Assembly: GCF_031180885.1 (NCBI RefSeq)
Contig: NZ_JAPSLK010000027.1
Coordinates: 28,089-92,088, forward strand
Length of the DNA: 64,000 nt
Direction of reading: 5' to 3'
DNA from: Saccharothrix sp.
GTDB taxonomy: Bacteria; Actinomycetota; Actinomycetes; Mycobacteriales; Pseudonocardiaceae
Shown: positions 8,737 through 16,911 of the stretch, piece by piece
How the letters are laid out: each line of letters begins with the position of its first letter
How positions within the stretch are numbered: position 1 is the first letter of the stretch
Position numbers and translations under genes: made by a program
The notes under the pieces: generated by a model
What the model saw: only the letters and a program-made list of their open reading frames with translations
Database searches by the model: none
Told to the model about the DNA's origin: nothing

Positions 8737-9179
8737 GGCGCCGACCTCGCGTTCGGTGTGGAACGCCAGAGGTCGACCGGCTCGACCGCGCTGGCCGAGA
8801 GCGTCTTCCCGCTGGGCACGCCGAGGATGAGCGCGTCGCCGAAGTCCACCTGGCACGTCACCGACACGCCCACCGCACCGCCGGGGCGCAGCTCGCCGGT
8901 CGAGGCGCTCACGGACAAGGACGTGCACACGACCCCTGCCTGCGCCAGGGCGCTCGTCGCGGCGGCCTGGGCGGCGGTGGCGGCTGCGGACGGAGTGCGC
9001 TCGATGCTGGCAGCGCGTGCCGCCTGGTGGGCGGCGTCGTCGATCCGGATGCGAGCGTCCACGCCGCGATGGATCACGGCGCCCACGAACACCAGGAGCA
9101 TGACCAGGAACGGCGCGGCGATCGCGACTTCGGCCGCTGCGGAACCGTCGTCTGGTCGCGCCGTCGTCGGGGTGGACAT
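8733..9179 (-). CDS. tadE: TadE-family pseudopilin-like protein, 148 aa
   Basis: A short charged N-terminus ([17 protein letters not shown]) leads into a single hydrophobic helix at about residues 16-38. The conserved Glu at helix start (AAEVAIAAP) is the TadE hallmark. The remaining 100 residues are an extracytoplasmic domain with a Cys pair (VVCTSL, VTCQVDF) that may form a disulfide. It is coupled by ATGA to the next gene and separated by six bases from the previous one. In Tad systems such minor pseudopilins are processed by the prepilin peptidase and help assemble the pilus or secretion filament. Confidence 0.75.
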   Translation of the reverse strand: MSTPTTARPDDGSAAAEVAIAAPFLVMLLVFVGAVIHRGVDARIRIDDAAHQAARAASIERTPSAAATAAQAAATSALAQAGVVCTSLSVSASTGELRPGGAVGVSVTCQVDFGDALILGVPSGKTLSASAVEPVDLWRSTPNARSAP

Positions 9180-9185
9180 CTTCTC

Positions 9186-9620
9186 TCACCCGCTTTCCAG
9201 ATCCGGGACGAAACGTTCGACGGGCCCCGTCGCCTCGGCGTGTACCGGCAGACTCAGGAACGGCAGCACCGGGGTTGCCACTCCACGGACCGCGACAGCG
9301 GCCCTGTCCGCGCCGCGCTCGGACGTCACGGTCGCGTTGCGCAGCGGCCCGGCCGCGAGCTGGTCGAGCACTCGTTGCGCGGCTTCACTTCCCGCCGTGG
9401 ACGTGCCGTCTTGAACCCGGGCGGTCGCCAGGCCCCGTGACGCGGCGGACTGGGCGATGTGGGTGGCGTGGGACCACAGCGCGAACTGCACGATCGCCAT
9501 CAGCGTCAACAGCAGCAGCGGGGCGGCGACCACCAGCTCGGCGCTGGCCGAGCCGCGATCCTCCCGGGGCCGCAGAAGACGACGCAACCACGGCCTGCGC
9601 GTTCTTCCCTTGTCGCTCAT
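9186..9620 (-). CDS. tadE: TadE-family pseudopilin-like protein, 144 aa
   Basis: The start at 9620 (ATGAGCGAC) is chosen because it gives the standard TadE layout; the longer open frame upstream is the antisense or shifted copy of neighbouring genes. Basic residues are followed by DRGSASAELVVAAPLLLLTLM, a TadE helix with its conserved Glu. The mature part carries AARGLATARVQDG, typical of these proteins. It lies five bases after the Flp-like pilin and six bases before the next TadE gene. Role: minor pseudopilin of the Tad apparatus in the cell envelope. Confidence 0.75.
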   Translation of the reverse strand: MSDKGRTRRPWLRRLLRPREDRGSASAELVVAAPLLLLTLMAIVQFALWSHATHIAQSAASRGLATARVQDGTSTAGSEAAQRVLDQLAAGPLRNATVTSERGADRAAVAVRGVATPVLPFLSLPVHAEATGPVERFVPDLESG

Positions 9621-9625
9621 GAGGA

Positions 9626-9814
9626 TCACAACGTGATTCCGCTGGCCTTCTCGGTGACCTTGGCGATGACGATCGCGATCACGGTCAGCGCCCCGAGCAC
9701 GAGCAGCGCGGTCACCAGGACGGTTTCGGTGGAGTACCCGGCGTCCGAGTGGCTGCGCAGCCGCTCCCACTGCGCACGAAGCAATGTCCACCAAGGGTCG
9801 ATAAGTGCACGCAT
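9626..9814 (-). CDS. Flp/Tad-type small pilin, 62 aa
   Basis: The protein starts with an amphipathic segment and has the prepilin-like site SDAGYSTE at residues 23-30, with Gly26 as the likely cleavage residue and Glu30 at the mature position +4. A single hydrophobic helix (VLVTALLVLGALTVIAIVIA) and a short polar tail follow. This is the size and layout of actinomycete Flp-type major pilins. It sits directly between TadC and the TadE genes. It should be cleaved by the prepilin peptidase encoded at 15924 and polymerised by TadA/B/C. Family assignment rests on layout and context rather than strong sequence identity. Confidence 0.65.
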   Translation of the reverse strand: MRALIDPWWTLLRAQWERLRSHSDAGYSTETVLVTALLVLGALTVIAIVIAKVTEKASGITL

Positions 9815-9829
9815 GACAATCTCCGTTCG

Positions 9830-10708
9830 TCATAGTCCACTGAGGACTTGGATTAGCGCTGGATACGCGATGAAGGCGAGGAACCCGAGGAACAGCGCCA
9901 TCACCGGCAGGCTCATGCGCTCGGTGGCGGCTTGTGCTTCGCCTTCAGCCTCGATCACCTGACGGGTGCGCATAGCGCGGGCTTTGGCGGCCAACGACGA
10001 GCGGACCTTGGCCCCTTCGACACCCGCAAGGTCGGCGGAGGCGGCGAGTTCGGTCAACTCGGTCACGTCGAGTTCCTCACCGAGCCGCCGAAGCGTGGCC
10101 CACGGCGTGGTTCGCGTCAGCCGAGCCGTCTCCAAAGCGCGCCGAATGAGGTCGAACGCCCATCCGGTTCCGGTCCTGGCCGAGTCGTTGAGCGCGCTGT
10201 CGATCCCGGCGCCGCCAGCCAGCGTGATCCACACGAGGTCGAGGTACGCGGACAGGGCGAGGCGGAAGCCGGCTCGCATCCGCGCCGCCGCGGACCTGGC
10301 CTTCAAGTCCGGTACAACGAAGGCGATGGCCGCGAGCACCAGCCCGGCGATCAGCGGGACCCCGAAACCCGGAGCAAAGCCCACAGCGGCGAGGCCGATC
10401 GTCGCCAGCATCGGAACCAACAGCCCGGCAATGCCGAAAGCGACCTTCTCAGCGAGGTGAGCGGACACCGACCTGCCGGTAACTGCCAGATCACGCTCCA
10501 CCCGAACGCCGGGAAGTCCGAGCCCACGCAGCAGTCCCACCACTGGCCGCACAACGCGCGGGTGCCGGTCGGCTGTGGTCGTGTACACCGCCGGGGAAGT
10601 CGCGTGGACGAGGGCAGTCTTGAGCGACGGACGTGGTGGGAACAACCAGACCGCCAACGCCCACAGGCCGAGGCCGGTGCCCGCACCGAGCGCGATGGCC
10701 GTGCTCAT
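9830..10708 (-). CDS. tadC: Tad platform membrane protein, type II secretion F family (TadC-like)
   Basis: 292 aa from the ATG at 10708, which overlaps the TadB stop as ATGA. Hydrophobic segments lie near the N-terminus, at about 110-155 and at the C-terminus (MALFLGFLAFIAYPAL). The cytoplasmic part contains the T2SSF signature (FRLALSAYLDLVWITLAGG, then LRRLGEELDVTELTELA). Together with TadB it forms the inner-membrane platform that couples the TadA ATPase to pilin assembly. Length and topology fit the family. Confidence 0.82.
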   Translation of the reverse strand: MSTAIALGAGTGLGLWALAVWLFPPRPSLKTALVHATSPAVYTTTADRHPRVVRPVVGLLRGLGLPGVRVERDLAVTGRSVSAHLAEKVAFGIAGLLVPMLATIGLAAVGFAPGFGVPLIAGLVLAAIAFVVPDLKARSAAARMRAGFRLALSAYLDLVWITLAGGAGIDSALNDSARTGTGWAFDLIRRALETARLTRTTPWATLRRLGEELDVTELTELAASADLAGVEGAKVRSSLAAKARAMRTRQVIEAEGEAQAATERMSLPVMALFLGFLAFIAYPALIQVLSGL

Positions 10709-11565
10709 TGCTGCCCTCCCGCGCTCAAAGCGGTCGTGGCGGACAGGAACCGCTCCGGCTCCGCGATCCGCGCGATCCGGGCCAGCCAGGCGAAGCCTGC
10801 CGCGAACAAACCTCCGATCATGAGCAGCACCAGTTGACCGGTGATGCCGTCGAATGCAGCCAGGTAATCGCGGTTGAGGACGACCACAGCGGCGGCGAAC
10901 GTCGCGGTAGTGCCGACGATGACCCGCACGGAAGTCCGCGTCCGGGAGCGGCCGGCCTCCACGCGCATCCGCATCGTGGCCTGACTGCGAGCGGCGTCGG
11001 CCAACGAGCCGAGCAACTCGGCCAGTTGAAGGGTCTGCTGACGAGCGGCCAGGAGCAGCGCGGCAACGACGAGGTCGCCGACCGGGTCCTCCCACCGGTC
11101 AGCCAAGCGACGCAGAGCGGGTTCGAGGCGTTCGCCGGTCCGGATGCCCGCCGCGAGTTCGCCTACGTCCTCGCGGATCGGCGAGGGGGCAAGCGGCGCG
11201 GTGGCCAAGATCGCCTGCTCCAGCCCGGCGGCGGCCGACAGGGTGTCCCGCAGCATCTCCGCCCACGACGCGATCGCCTCGATGCGTTCCACGCGGCGCG
11301 TGTGGCCAGGATCGCGGCCCAATGCGCGGGGAAGGCTCCAGCACGCGAGCCCTGCCAGGAGGGCGCCGACGACCCACCCGGTCAACAGTCCGACGACCCC
11401 TCCGACGACGGCCGCCAGTGCACAGCGGCGTGCTCGACGGGGGTCGGCCGGAGGACGACGCGGTCGACGTTGAGGCCCGCCGCGCCACCCACGGATCGCC
11501 AGTAGCACGCCGACCGCTGTTCCAAGACCCAGCACCGCGGCCACAGCCGGGCTCGATGGGATCAT
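10705..11565 (-). CDS. tadB: Tad platform membrane protein, type II secretion F family (TadB-like)
   Basis: 286 aa. The ATG at 11565 is preferred because it overlaps the TadA stop (ATGA); a GTG three codons upstream is also possible. Two hydrophobic segments near the N-terminus (VLGLGTAVGVLLAIRG; VVGGVVGLLTGWVVGALLAG) and two near the C-terminus flank a cytoplasmic helical domain with EMLRDTLSAAAGLEQAIL, the usual T2SSF sequence. It pairs with the TadC gene immediately downstream. Membrane platform of the Tad machine. Confidence 0.82.
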   Translation of the reverse strand: MIPSSPAVAAVLGLGTAVGVLLAIRGWRGGPQRRPRRPPADPRRARRCALAAVVGGVVGLLTGWVVGALLAGLACWSLPRALGRDPGHTRRVERIEAIASWAEMLRDTLSAAAGLEQAILATAPLAPSPIREDVGELAAGIRTGERLEPALRRLADRWEDPVGDLVVAALLLAARQQTLQLAELLGSLADAARSQATMRMRVEAGRSRTRTSVRVIVGTTATFAAAVVVLNRDYLAAFDGITGQLVLLMIGGLFAAGFAWLARIARIAEPERFLSATTALSAGGQQ

Positions 11566-12911
11566 GGCAGCCACCAGCCCTCCGGCCGTTCCAGCAGCTC
11601 GCGGTCGAAGCCGACGTCCTGGAGGTCTTCGGCGGTCTCCCCGCGAAGGGCCCCGGCGACAGGCCGGGCACGGCGATCGGGACCTGGACGGAACACCTCG
11701 TTGGACACGACCTCAGGGCCATCGGCGCCGACGACCTCGCGGATTGAGGACACCACTCGGTGGTGACCGTCCGCAGTGCGCGTGAGGTGCACCACGAAGT
11801 GCACCGCCCCGGCCACCAGCATCGTCGTCGCCTCCACCGGTAGCCGTTCGACGCCCTGGGCGGCGTAGGAGGCGAGCCGGGTGAACGCGATTCGGGAACT
11901 GCTGGCGTGGAGGGTGGCCATCGAGCCGTCGTTGCCCTGGCTCATGGCGTTGCACATCGGGATGACCTCGGGACCGCGGATCTCACCGACGATCACGCGG
12001 TCCGGCGACATGCGCAGCGCCCACCGCACCAGATCGGCTTGGCTGACCGCGCCGACCCCTTCGACGTTGGGCTCGCGGGCCTGGAGGGCGGTGACGTCGG
12101 CGTGGATGTCCGGATCGTGGTCGAGCCCGAGTTCGAAGGCGTCCTCGATGGTCACGATGCGCTCCAACGGGTCCATCTCGCCCGCCAGCGCGCGCAGCAG
12201 CGTGGTCTTGCCCGCCGCCGTGCCGCCGGTGATGAGGATGTTCTTGCGTGCCTTGACCAGCGCCCGCAAGAACTGCTCCAGGCCGCGGTCGAGCGTGCCC
12301 CGGCGGCGCAGCTCGGACAGGGTGACCGAGAGGTAGCCGTGGCGGCGGATGGACAGCGCGGTCACACCACCGGCGGTCAGGGCCATGACGGCGAACATCC
12401 GCTCGCCGCCCGGCAATTGGACGTTGACCGCCGGACTACCCGGATCGAACCGGCGTTCCTGACTCGACGCCCGCGCCGCCAGCAGCCGCACCAGCTCGGT
12501 CAGCTCCTCGTTGGAGCCGGCCACGGGCTCGAACTGGGCGCGACGGCCGTCGGCGTACTGGACGAAGACCCGGTCGAACCTGTTGACGTTGATCGTCTCG
12601 ACGGTCGGGTCGTCCAGCAGCGGCTGGAGCCCGGCCAGGCCGAACAGGTCGTTCACGACCTCGGCGACGACGCGCTGCTCCACCTCCGAGGGCAGCAGGC
12701 GGCGGCCCGCGGCGAGTTCCTGCTCGGTGTGGACCCGCAGCGCTTCGCCGAGCGTTCGAGCCGCCCACTCACGACGAGACCCGTTCGACGTGGCCTGGTC
12801 GCCGACCCGCTGGGCCAGTTCGGTGTTCAGCTGGGAGCGGAGGAACTGCCGCAGGCGCGCCACAGCCTCCGACTCGCTCGCCACGGTTGAAGCGGACGAC
12901 CGGGAGGTCAT
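11562..12911 (-). CDS. tadA: Tad/CpaF-type secretion ATPase (TadA)
   Basis: 449 aa. The N-terminal domain of the CpaF family (LFGLAGLQPLLDDPTVETINVN) is followed by the RecA-like core: Walker A GGTAAGKTT near residue 235, the Asp box TIEDAFELG, Walker B VIVGEIRGPEV, and the His box region GSMATLHASS. All catalytic motifs of a type II/IV secretion ATPase are intact. The start at 12911 overlaps the TadZ stop as ATGA. It powers pilin polymerisation through TadB/TadC. The family is well characterised. Confidence 0.9.
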   Translation of the reverse strand: MTSRSSASTVASESEAVARLRQFLRSQLNTELAQRVGDQATSNGSRREWAARTLGEALRVHTEQELAAGRRLLPSEVEQRVVAEVVNDLFGLAGLQPLLDDPTVETINVNRFDRVFVQYADGRRAQFEPVAGSNEELTELVRLLAARASSQERRFDPGSPAVNVQLPGGERMFAVMALTAGGVTALSIRRHGYLSVTLSELRRRGTLDRGLEQFLRALVKARKNILITGGTAAGKTTLLRALAGEMDPLERIVTIEDAFELGLDHDPDIHADVTALQAREPNVEGVGAVSQADLVRWALRMSPDRVIVGEIRGPEVIPMCNAMSQGNDGSMATLHASSSRIAFTRLASYAAQGVERLPVEATTMLVAGAVHFVVHLTRTADGHHRVVSSIREVVGADGPEVVSNEVFRPGPDRRARPVAGALRGETAEDLQDVGFDRELLERPEGWWLP

Positions 12912-13708
12912 GGCGTCCACCGCCCTTCAAGATCGCCTTTCGTCGCAACAGCAAGCGCAGCCGGCTGAGCGCTCGGCGGCACAATGGAAAGCTCTGCCGG
13001 TTCCGGCGTTCGGGATGTCAGCTCGACCGCGAGCTTGTGCGCGAACCGCCCGAGCGCGGAGCGCGCCAGCCCTCTCCTCGACCGGCCCCACAATGCGGCT
13101 GCGCCGACGCGGTCCCATGGCACCCGACCCAGGGGTGCCACACCCAGCGCCCACGCGACCTCGACCGTCGAGTACCCAGTGCCCGCAAGCAGGAATACCG
13201 CACGCCGACCCCAACGACCGACCGCGTCGAGCCGGTTGAGCAGGTGCGCCAAGTCCTCAGCATGCGCGCGGGACAAGAGAACGACCACGTCCGAGCGCTG
13301 CACGATCGCCATCGCCGATGACCCGGGATCCATCCGACCACAGTCGGCCACTACAACTGTGTCGGACTGGTCTGCCGCCGCACGAATCACGTCGACCCCT
13401 TCTGCGAGCGCGCGCAATGCCCCGCTCGCCTGCTCTGCGTCCGGCGGCGCGACGACCACTCCCAACCCGCCGGGCAACTGCCGGGAGTGACGCCACAACG
13501 CCTCGGCATCACAGCCATGCCGCACTGCAGCGGCCACACCGACCAAACCCAGTGCCGCAGGCACACCCAACCGCACGGCCAGGTCACCACCTGACGGGTC
13601 CGCCTCAACCAGTAGCGCGCGGCCGGCCGACGGCCAGGACGCCGCCAAAGCCACCGCGAAGGTGGTCACACCGGGAGAGCCCTTCAACGACACGACCGAC
13701 ACCAACAT
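12908..13708 (-). CDS. TadZ/CpaE-like MinD/ParA-type protein
   Basis: 266 aa. It begins directly with a deviant P-loop, SLKGSPGVTT at residues 7-16, after a beta strand, then EADPSGGDLAVRLG and ADCGRMDPGS, matching the SIMIBI (MinD/ParA) fold with a conserved Asp in the strand before. Such proteins place the Tad machine at the pole or septum. The start overlaps the preceding stop as TGATG. The first lysine of the KGGxGxT motif is kept but glycine two is replaced by serine (KGSPGVTT), as often seen in actinomycete TadZ-like proteins that may bind but poorly hydrolyse ATP. Confidence 0.72.
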   Translation of the reverse strand: MLVSVVSLKGSPGVTTFAVALAASWPSAGRALLVEADPSGGDLAVRLGVPAALGLVGVAAAVRHGCDAEALWRHSRQLPGGLGVVVAPPDAEQASGALRALAEGVDVIRAAADQSDTVVVADCGRMDPGSSAMAIVQRSDVVVLLSRAHAEDLAHLLNRLDAVGRWGRRAVFLLAGTGYSTVEVAWALGVAPLGRVPWDRVGAAALWGRSRRGLARSALGRFAHKLAVELTSRTPEPAELSIVPPSAQPAALAVATKGDLEGRWTP

Positions 13709-14406
13709 CAGCGACCTCCGTTGGGTAGCACCACGACCGCCAGGTGACCCGCTGGCACGGCAGCAACCTCACGGGCCGCCGACTCACGCAGCTGCACCGT
13801 CACCACCGACGCCTGGTCGCCAGGCGTGCTGGACACGTCCAGGACCACCGCCTGCCACGAGGGCACTGCGGTCGAAGCACCGCCGGCGGCCAACTGATCT
13901 GGGGCGTGCACCAACACCACCGTCGAGCCCGCCGCAAGGCCGGGCGGGAACCGTCCGGGTTTGAGCGCCAGCGCGGCGATCCCGTAGCCAGCTTCGGGAT
14001 TCCCTGCCAGGCCGATGGCACTGGGGAATAGCAGCGACCCGGCGGGAAGGCTCGCCGCAGCCGACCTCCCCACCACCGCGCTGGCGTCGCGCGCCGCAAC
14101 TACCGCGACGCCTGCGTCCACCGCGACGAGGACCTCCCGCAGGTCTCCCGCCGACAAGACTTGTCCGATACGGACGTCACGGGCCAACGCCAACACGGGA
14201 TCGCGGTGGTCCGCCTTCATCGAGACCATCACGAACCCACCGACACAACCCAGCAGGAGCAGCACTCCCAGAAGCAGGTGCGGAACACTGCGACGGCGGG
14301 CCGCTCCGCGAAGCCGCGATGTGGCCGTCGTCGCGCTCTTGCCGAGCCACTGTCCGTCGCTCGCTGTTCGACGGCCTTGGCCAGATGTCGTCAGAGTCTC
14401 GTTCAT
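13708..14406 (-). CDS. SAF-domain membrane protein (CpaB/RcpC-like)
   Basis: 232 aa from the ATG at 14406, which follows GGAGGACAG; an in-frame ATG at 14424 lacks a good ribosome site. One membrane helix (HLLLGVLLLLGCVGGFVMVS) near residues 43-62, then a SAF domain (ALARDVRIGQVLSAGDLREV, then LPAGSLLFPSAI), typical of CpaB/RcpC-type periplasmic pilus assembly proteins that may bind peptidoglycan. It precedes TadZ and TadA in the operon as usual. Function in Gram-positive bacteria, which lack an outer-membrane channel, is not settled. Confidence 0.75.
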   Translation of the reverse strand: MNETLTTSGQGRRTASDGQWLGKSATTATSRLRGAARRRSVPHLLLGVLLLLGCVGGFVMVSMKADHRDPVLALARDVRIGQVLSAGDLREVLVAVDAGVAVVAARDASAVVGRSAAASLPAGSLLFPSAIGLAGNPEAGYGIAALALKPGRFPPGLAAGSTVVLVHAPDQLAAGGASTAVPSWQAVVLDVSSTPGDQASVVTVQLRESAAREVAAVPAGHLAVVVLPNGGR

Positions 14407-14488
14407 AGCCTGTCCTCCAGGCATGGGTGTAGTGCGCCGCGTCGTCGAAACGGTTTCGGCGAGCGGAGATCCGGTAGGAAGAAGGCGG

Positions 14489-15298
14489 TCAGCCGCCGTT
14501 GTTGAGGGCCTGCGCCTCCGCGACGCGGAGGCCGACAGTGCTCGACGTGCTCATGTCGGGGAACACGCCACTCTGGCCGGCACCCGACCACGACACGGCC
14601 CAGCGCACGGTCACCGTGACGGGGAACGCCTGCTCGGGTTGGCTGGCGGACGAGCGGCGGTACACGTGGCCACAGTCAGGAGATGGAGCCTTCGGGTCCA
14701 TACCCGAGGTGTAGGGCGTGCCCGGGCCGGAACAAGTCACGACCGACCCGTCGCCCATTGACCAGATCACCGAGGACGCGGCGGCAGTCGCCGTCACCGA
14801 CACACCGGGAACCGAAGCGGTCGCCGAGGTTGACGTCCAGCCGCTCGACAACCACATCCACGTGGGCAGGTTCACCAATTGGTCCCCAGCCGGGTTCACC
14901 GCGATCCCTGGCGAGGGCAACCGAAGACGGGCCCGCGCAATCTGCGCCAGGCTTGCGGGTGAAATCGGCTCGTCGGGGGAGTCGACTATCCACACCGGAC
15001 CGTGCGACAACGGGTCCTTGCCGTCAGGAGAGCACAACACCATGAACCAGCCGCCAGTCTCACCCGCGTCAGGTGGCGGTGCTCCGTTCACTGGAACACG
15101 ACGACATCCAGCGAACGGGTCTTCGCCGCCAGCAAGCGGGTCTCCAGGAACGACGTCCCATCCCGGTTGCTGCCCGATACCGGCACCGATGTCGCACGTT
15201 GCCACGTCACAGTGGACGTTGCCCCAGGTGTCCGCCAAGGCATCGGAGGAGTTGAGCGACAGCAAGACCGCCACGACTACCGCTCCGCGCGTCAACAT
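14489..15298 (-). CDS. Secreted protein of the Tad operon, 269 aa
   Basis: The start at 15298 gives a signal peptide (MLTRGAVVVAVLLSLNS, cleavage near SSDALA). The mature part is rich in Gly, Pro and Ser with paired cysteines (CDVATCDIG; CSPDGK; CSGPGTP; CGHVYRR), so disulfides are likely. The middle has an immunoglobulin/PKD-like flavour (VIWSMGDGSVVTCSG; FPVTVTVRWAVSWSG). The start overlaps the stop of the lipoprotein gene by a few bases. Similar proteins accompany actinomycete Tad operons and are often mislabelled ATP/GTP-binding proteins; I see no nucleotide-binding motif. Likely an exported structural or adhesive component. Confidence 0.65.
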   Translation of the reverse strand: MLTRGAVVVAVLLSLNSSDALADTWGNVHCDVATCDIGAGIGQQPGWDVVPGDPLAGGEDPFAGCRRVPVNGAPPPDAGETGGWFMVLCSPDGKDPLSHGPVWIVDSPDEPISPASLAQIARARLRLPSPGIAVNPAGDQLVNLPTWMWLSSGWTSTSATASVPGVSVTATAAASSVIWSMGDGSVVTCSGPGTPYTSGMDPKAPSPDCGHVYRRSSASQPEQAFPVTVTVRWAVSWSGAGQSGVFPDMSTSSTVGLRVAEAQALNNGG

Positions 15299-15861
15299 GT
15301 CCCTATCCCACTCACCGCGAACTTCACGACTCGCCATGCGCCGTCCCCCTGCTTGGTCACGATCGCCTCGATACGCCGCCGTCCCCTCGGATCGTCCGGA
15401 ACGTGTCGCCCGCTGCCCGACTCGTACCTGATCCAGTTCGTGGAGTCCCCGCAGTCCAAGACCAACACCTCCTTCGGATCGTGGGCCGGCGTCACTGCTT
15501 TCACCGAAGGATTGAGGACCGGTTGCCCTCGGCTGATCCAGCCGCGGTCGTGATCGGCTTTGACCCCTTGGGTCAAGGTGGACAACGCTTCGCCGGTCGC
15601 GAACTGCGCCATGCGGGCGGACGTCCAGTCACCTGTGGCCGCGGCATCGGCGAACGTCTGCCACATGCCGCGGTAGGCGGTCAGCGCAGCCTCCTCGCCA
15701 CCCGGCGGTTCGGGTGCCGGTGCGGACGCCTCGGTGGGGGAGGAAGCATCCGCACCGGCGGGCGTGCCCGACTGCGCGGGCGAGCTGGAAGTCGCCGGGC
15801 TGCACGCCGTGACGGTGATGAGGGCCACCAGCGCGGTCGCGGCGCTGTGGAACACGTGCAT
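15292..15861 (-). CDS. Lipoprotein of the Tad operon, 189 aa
   Basis: The start at 15861 follows TGAGGAGTGAC. A signal peptide ends in a lipobox (ITVTAC, Cys20), after which a serine/proline/alanine-rich linker leads to a small globular domain (EEAALTAYRGMWQTFADAAATG). That domain resembles the NTF2-like domains of many actinomycete lipoproteins (AMWQTFADAA... RYESGSGRHV... WRVVKFAVS). It should be anchored to the outer face of the membrane. It lies 62 bases after the prepilin peptidase gene and overlaps the next secreted-protein gene, so it belongs to the pilus operon. Confidence 0.7.
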   Translation of the reverse strand: MHVFHSAATALVALITVTACSPATSSSPAQSGTPAGADASSPTEASAPAPEPPGGEEAALTAYRGMWQTFADAAATGDWTSARMAQFATGEALSTLTQGVKADHDRGWISRGQPVLNPSVKAVTPAHDPKEVLVLDCGDSTNWIRYESGSGRHVPDDPRGRRRIEAIVTKQGDGAWRVVKFAVSGIGTC

Positions 15862-15923
15862 GTCACTCCTCAGGTCGTTGTCATTGCAGCGGAAGGGAAG
15901 ACACATCGACGTCCTCCGCGGTG

Positions 15924-16532
15924 TCATGGCAGCAGTGCTATGAGCGCACCGCCGAAGATCGCGGGGCCAACCGCGATCGGATCGCGGCTGGAGACCCGTC
16001 GGAGCGTGACCAATGCCAACGCCGCGCAGCCGGCCAATGCCACGGCAGCCGCCAGCCCGTGGACGAGTTGCTCCCACCCGGCCTTACCGAGGTATAGCCC
16101 GACAGCGGCCAGCAGATTCGCATCACCTCCGCCGATGCCGCCGCGACTCACCGCCAGGTGCATAGCGATGAACAACACGCTCGCGGTGGTCAGCCCCCGA
16201 AGCAGTCCGCCGAGGTCGTCCTCCACAAGGGCTGCGCGGGTGAGGAGCGGTAGACCGCCGAGGACCATCGCCCCGACGTGTAGATGGGGAAGGCGGCGGC
16301 TGACCAGGTCGAGCTGGATGAGGCGCACGCCGATGGCCGCGAACCAGCACATTGCGGGCAACTCTGGAGACCCGGCGAACCGGTACCCGACCAGCGCGAC
16401 GAGCCCGGAGGTCACCACCATGCACGTCAGCACCTCGCCGATGCCTGTCGGATGTCTTCCGCTCACCGGAAGGAACAAGGGTTTTCGAGAGGTTCGCGTG
16501 GGCGGCCACATGAAGTGTCGTGAGACGCACAT
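15924..16532 (-). CDS. Prepilin peptidase, A24 family (type IV/Tad leader peptidase)
   Basis: 202 aa. The start at 16532 follows GGGGAGGAGAATCG; further upstream ATGs lack a ribosome site. It is a polytopic membrane protein with the two catalytic aspartates of the family: Asp75 in QLDLVSRRLPH and Asp137 in GGIGGGDANLL. The N-terminal methylase domain of PilD is absent, as in TadV/CpaA enzymes. It is the first gene of the operon and should process the Flp-like pilin and TadE-like proteins encoded downstream. Confidence 0.85.
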   Translation of the reverse strand: MCVSRHFMWPPTRTSRKPLFLPVSGRHPTGIGEVLTCMVVTSGLVALVGYRFAGSPELPAMCWFAAIGVRLIQLDLVSRRLPHLHVGAMVLGGLPLLTRAALVEDDLGGLLRGLTTASVLFIAMHLAVSRGGIGGGDANLLAAVGLYLGKAGWEQLVHGLAAAVALAGCAALALVTLRRVSSRDPIAVGPAIFGGALIALLP

Positions 16533-16911
16533 CGATTCTCCTCCCCGCACTAGTAGTAGCTTGATTTGCCTCACCGATCCCTCGATCGGTGGCGGTGTCA
16601 CTCGAACGGGGATTTGATGCGCTTGCGTGTGACCCTGAGTTGAATCCCGTGTCGAGGCCGCGGCCCTTGGAGGCAAGTTCAGTGTGGGAACCATTGCTCA
16701 CCGCGACAAGGGATGGCTGTATTCGTTCTCGAAGGAATAGCGAATAGTCGTGGCTCAAGTCCCGCTGTCGATCACGCCGGTGGCTGCCGGCGCCCTGAAC
16801 GGAGGAACAGGACCGATCCCCAGGTTGTGGCGCAACCGCGGTACCTGTAGCCGTTGTGGTGGTCGAAGCGTCGGTTGCAGCGGCGTCGCGGCCTGCGAAA
16901 GGCTCCGAATA
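16533..16911. promoter_or_regulatory. Leader/promoter region of the Tad operon with a short hairpin
   Basis: This 379-base gap lies upstream of the first Tad gene and downstream of the FAD oxidase stop. It holds a perfect 7-bp inverted repeat, CACCGAT at 16572-16578 and ATCGGTG at 16585-16591, about 40 bases before the prepilin peptidase start. It could be an operator or a leader hairpin. I could not place a convincing -35/-10 pair. No gene is visible. Confidence 0.4.
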
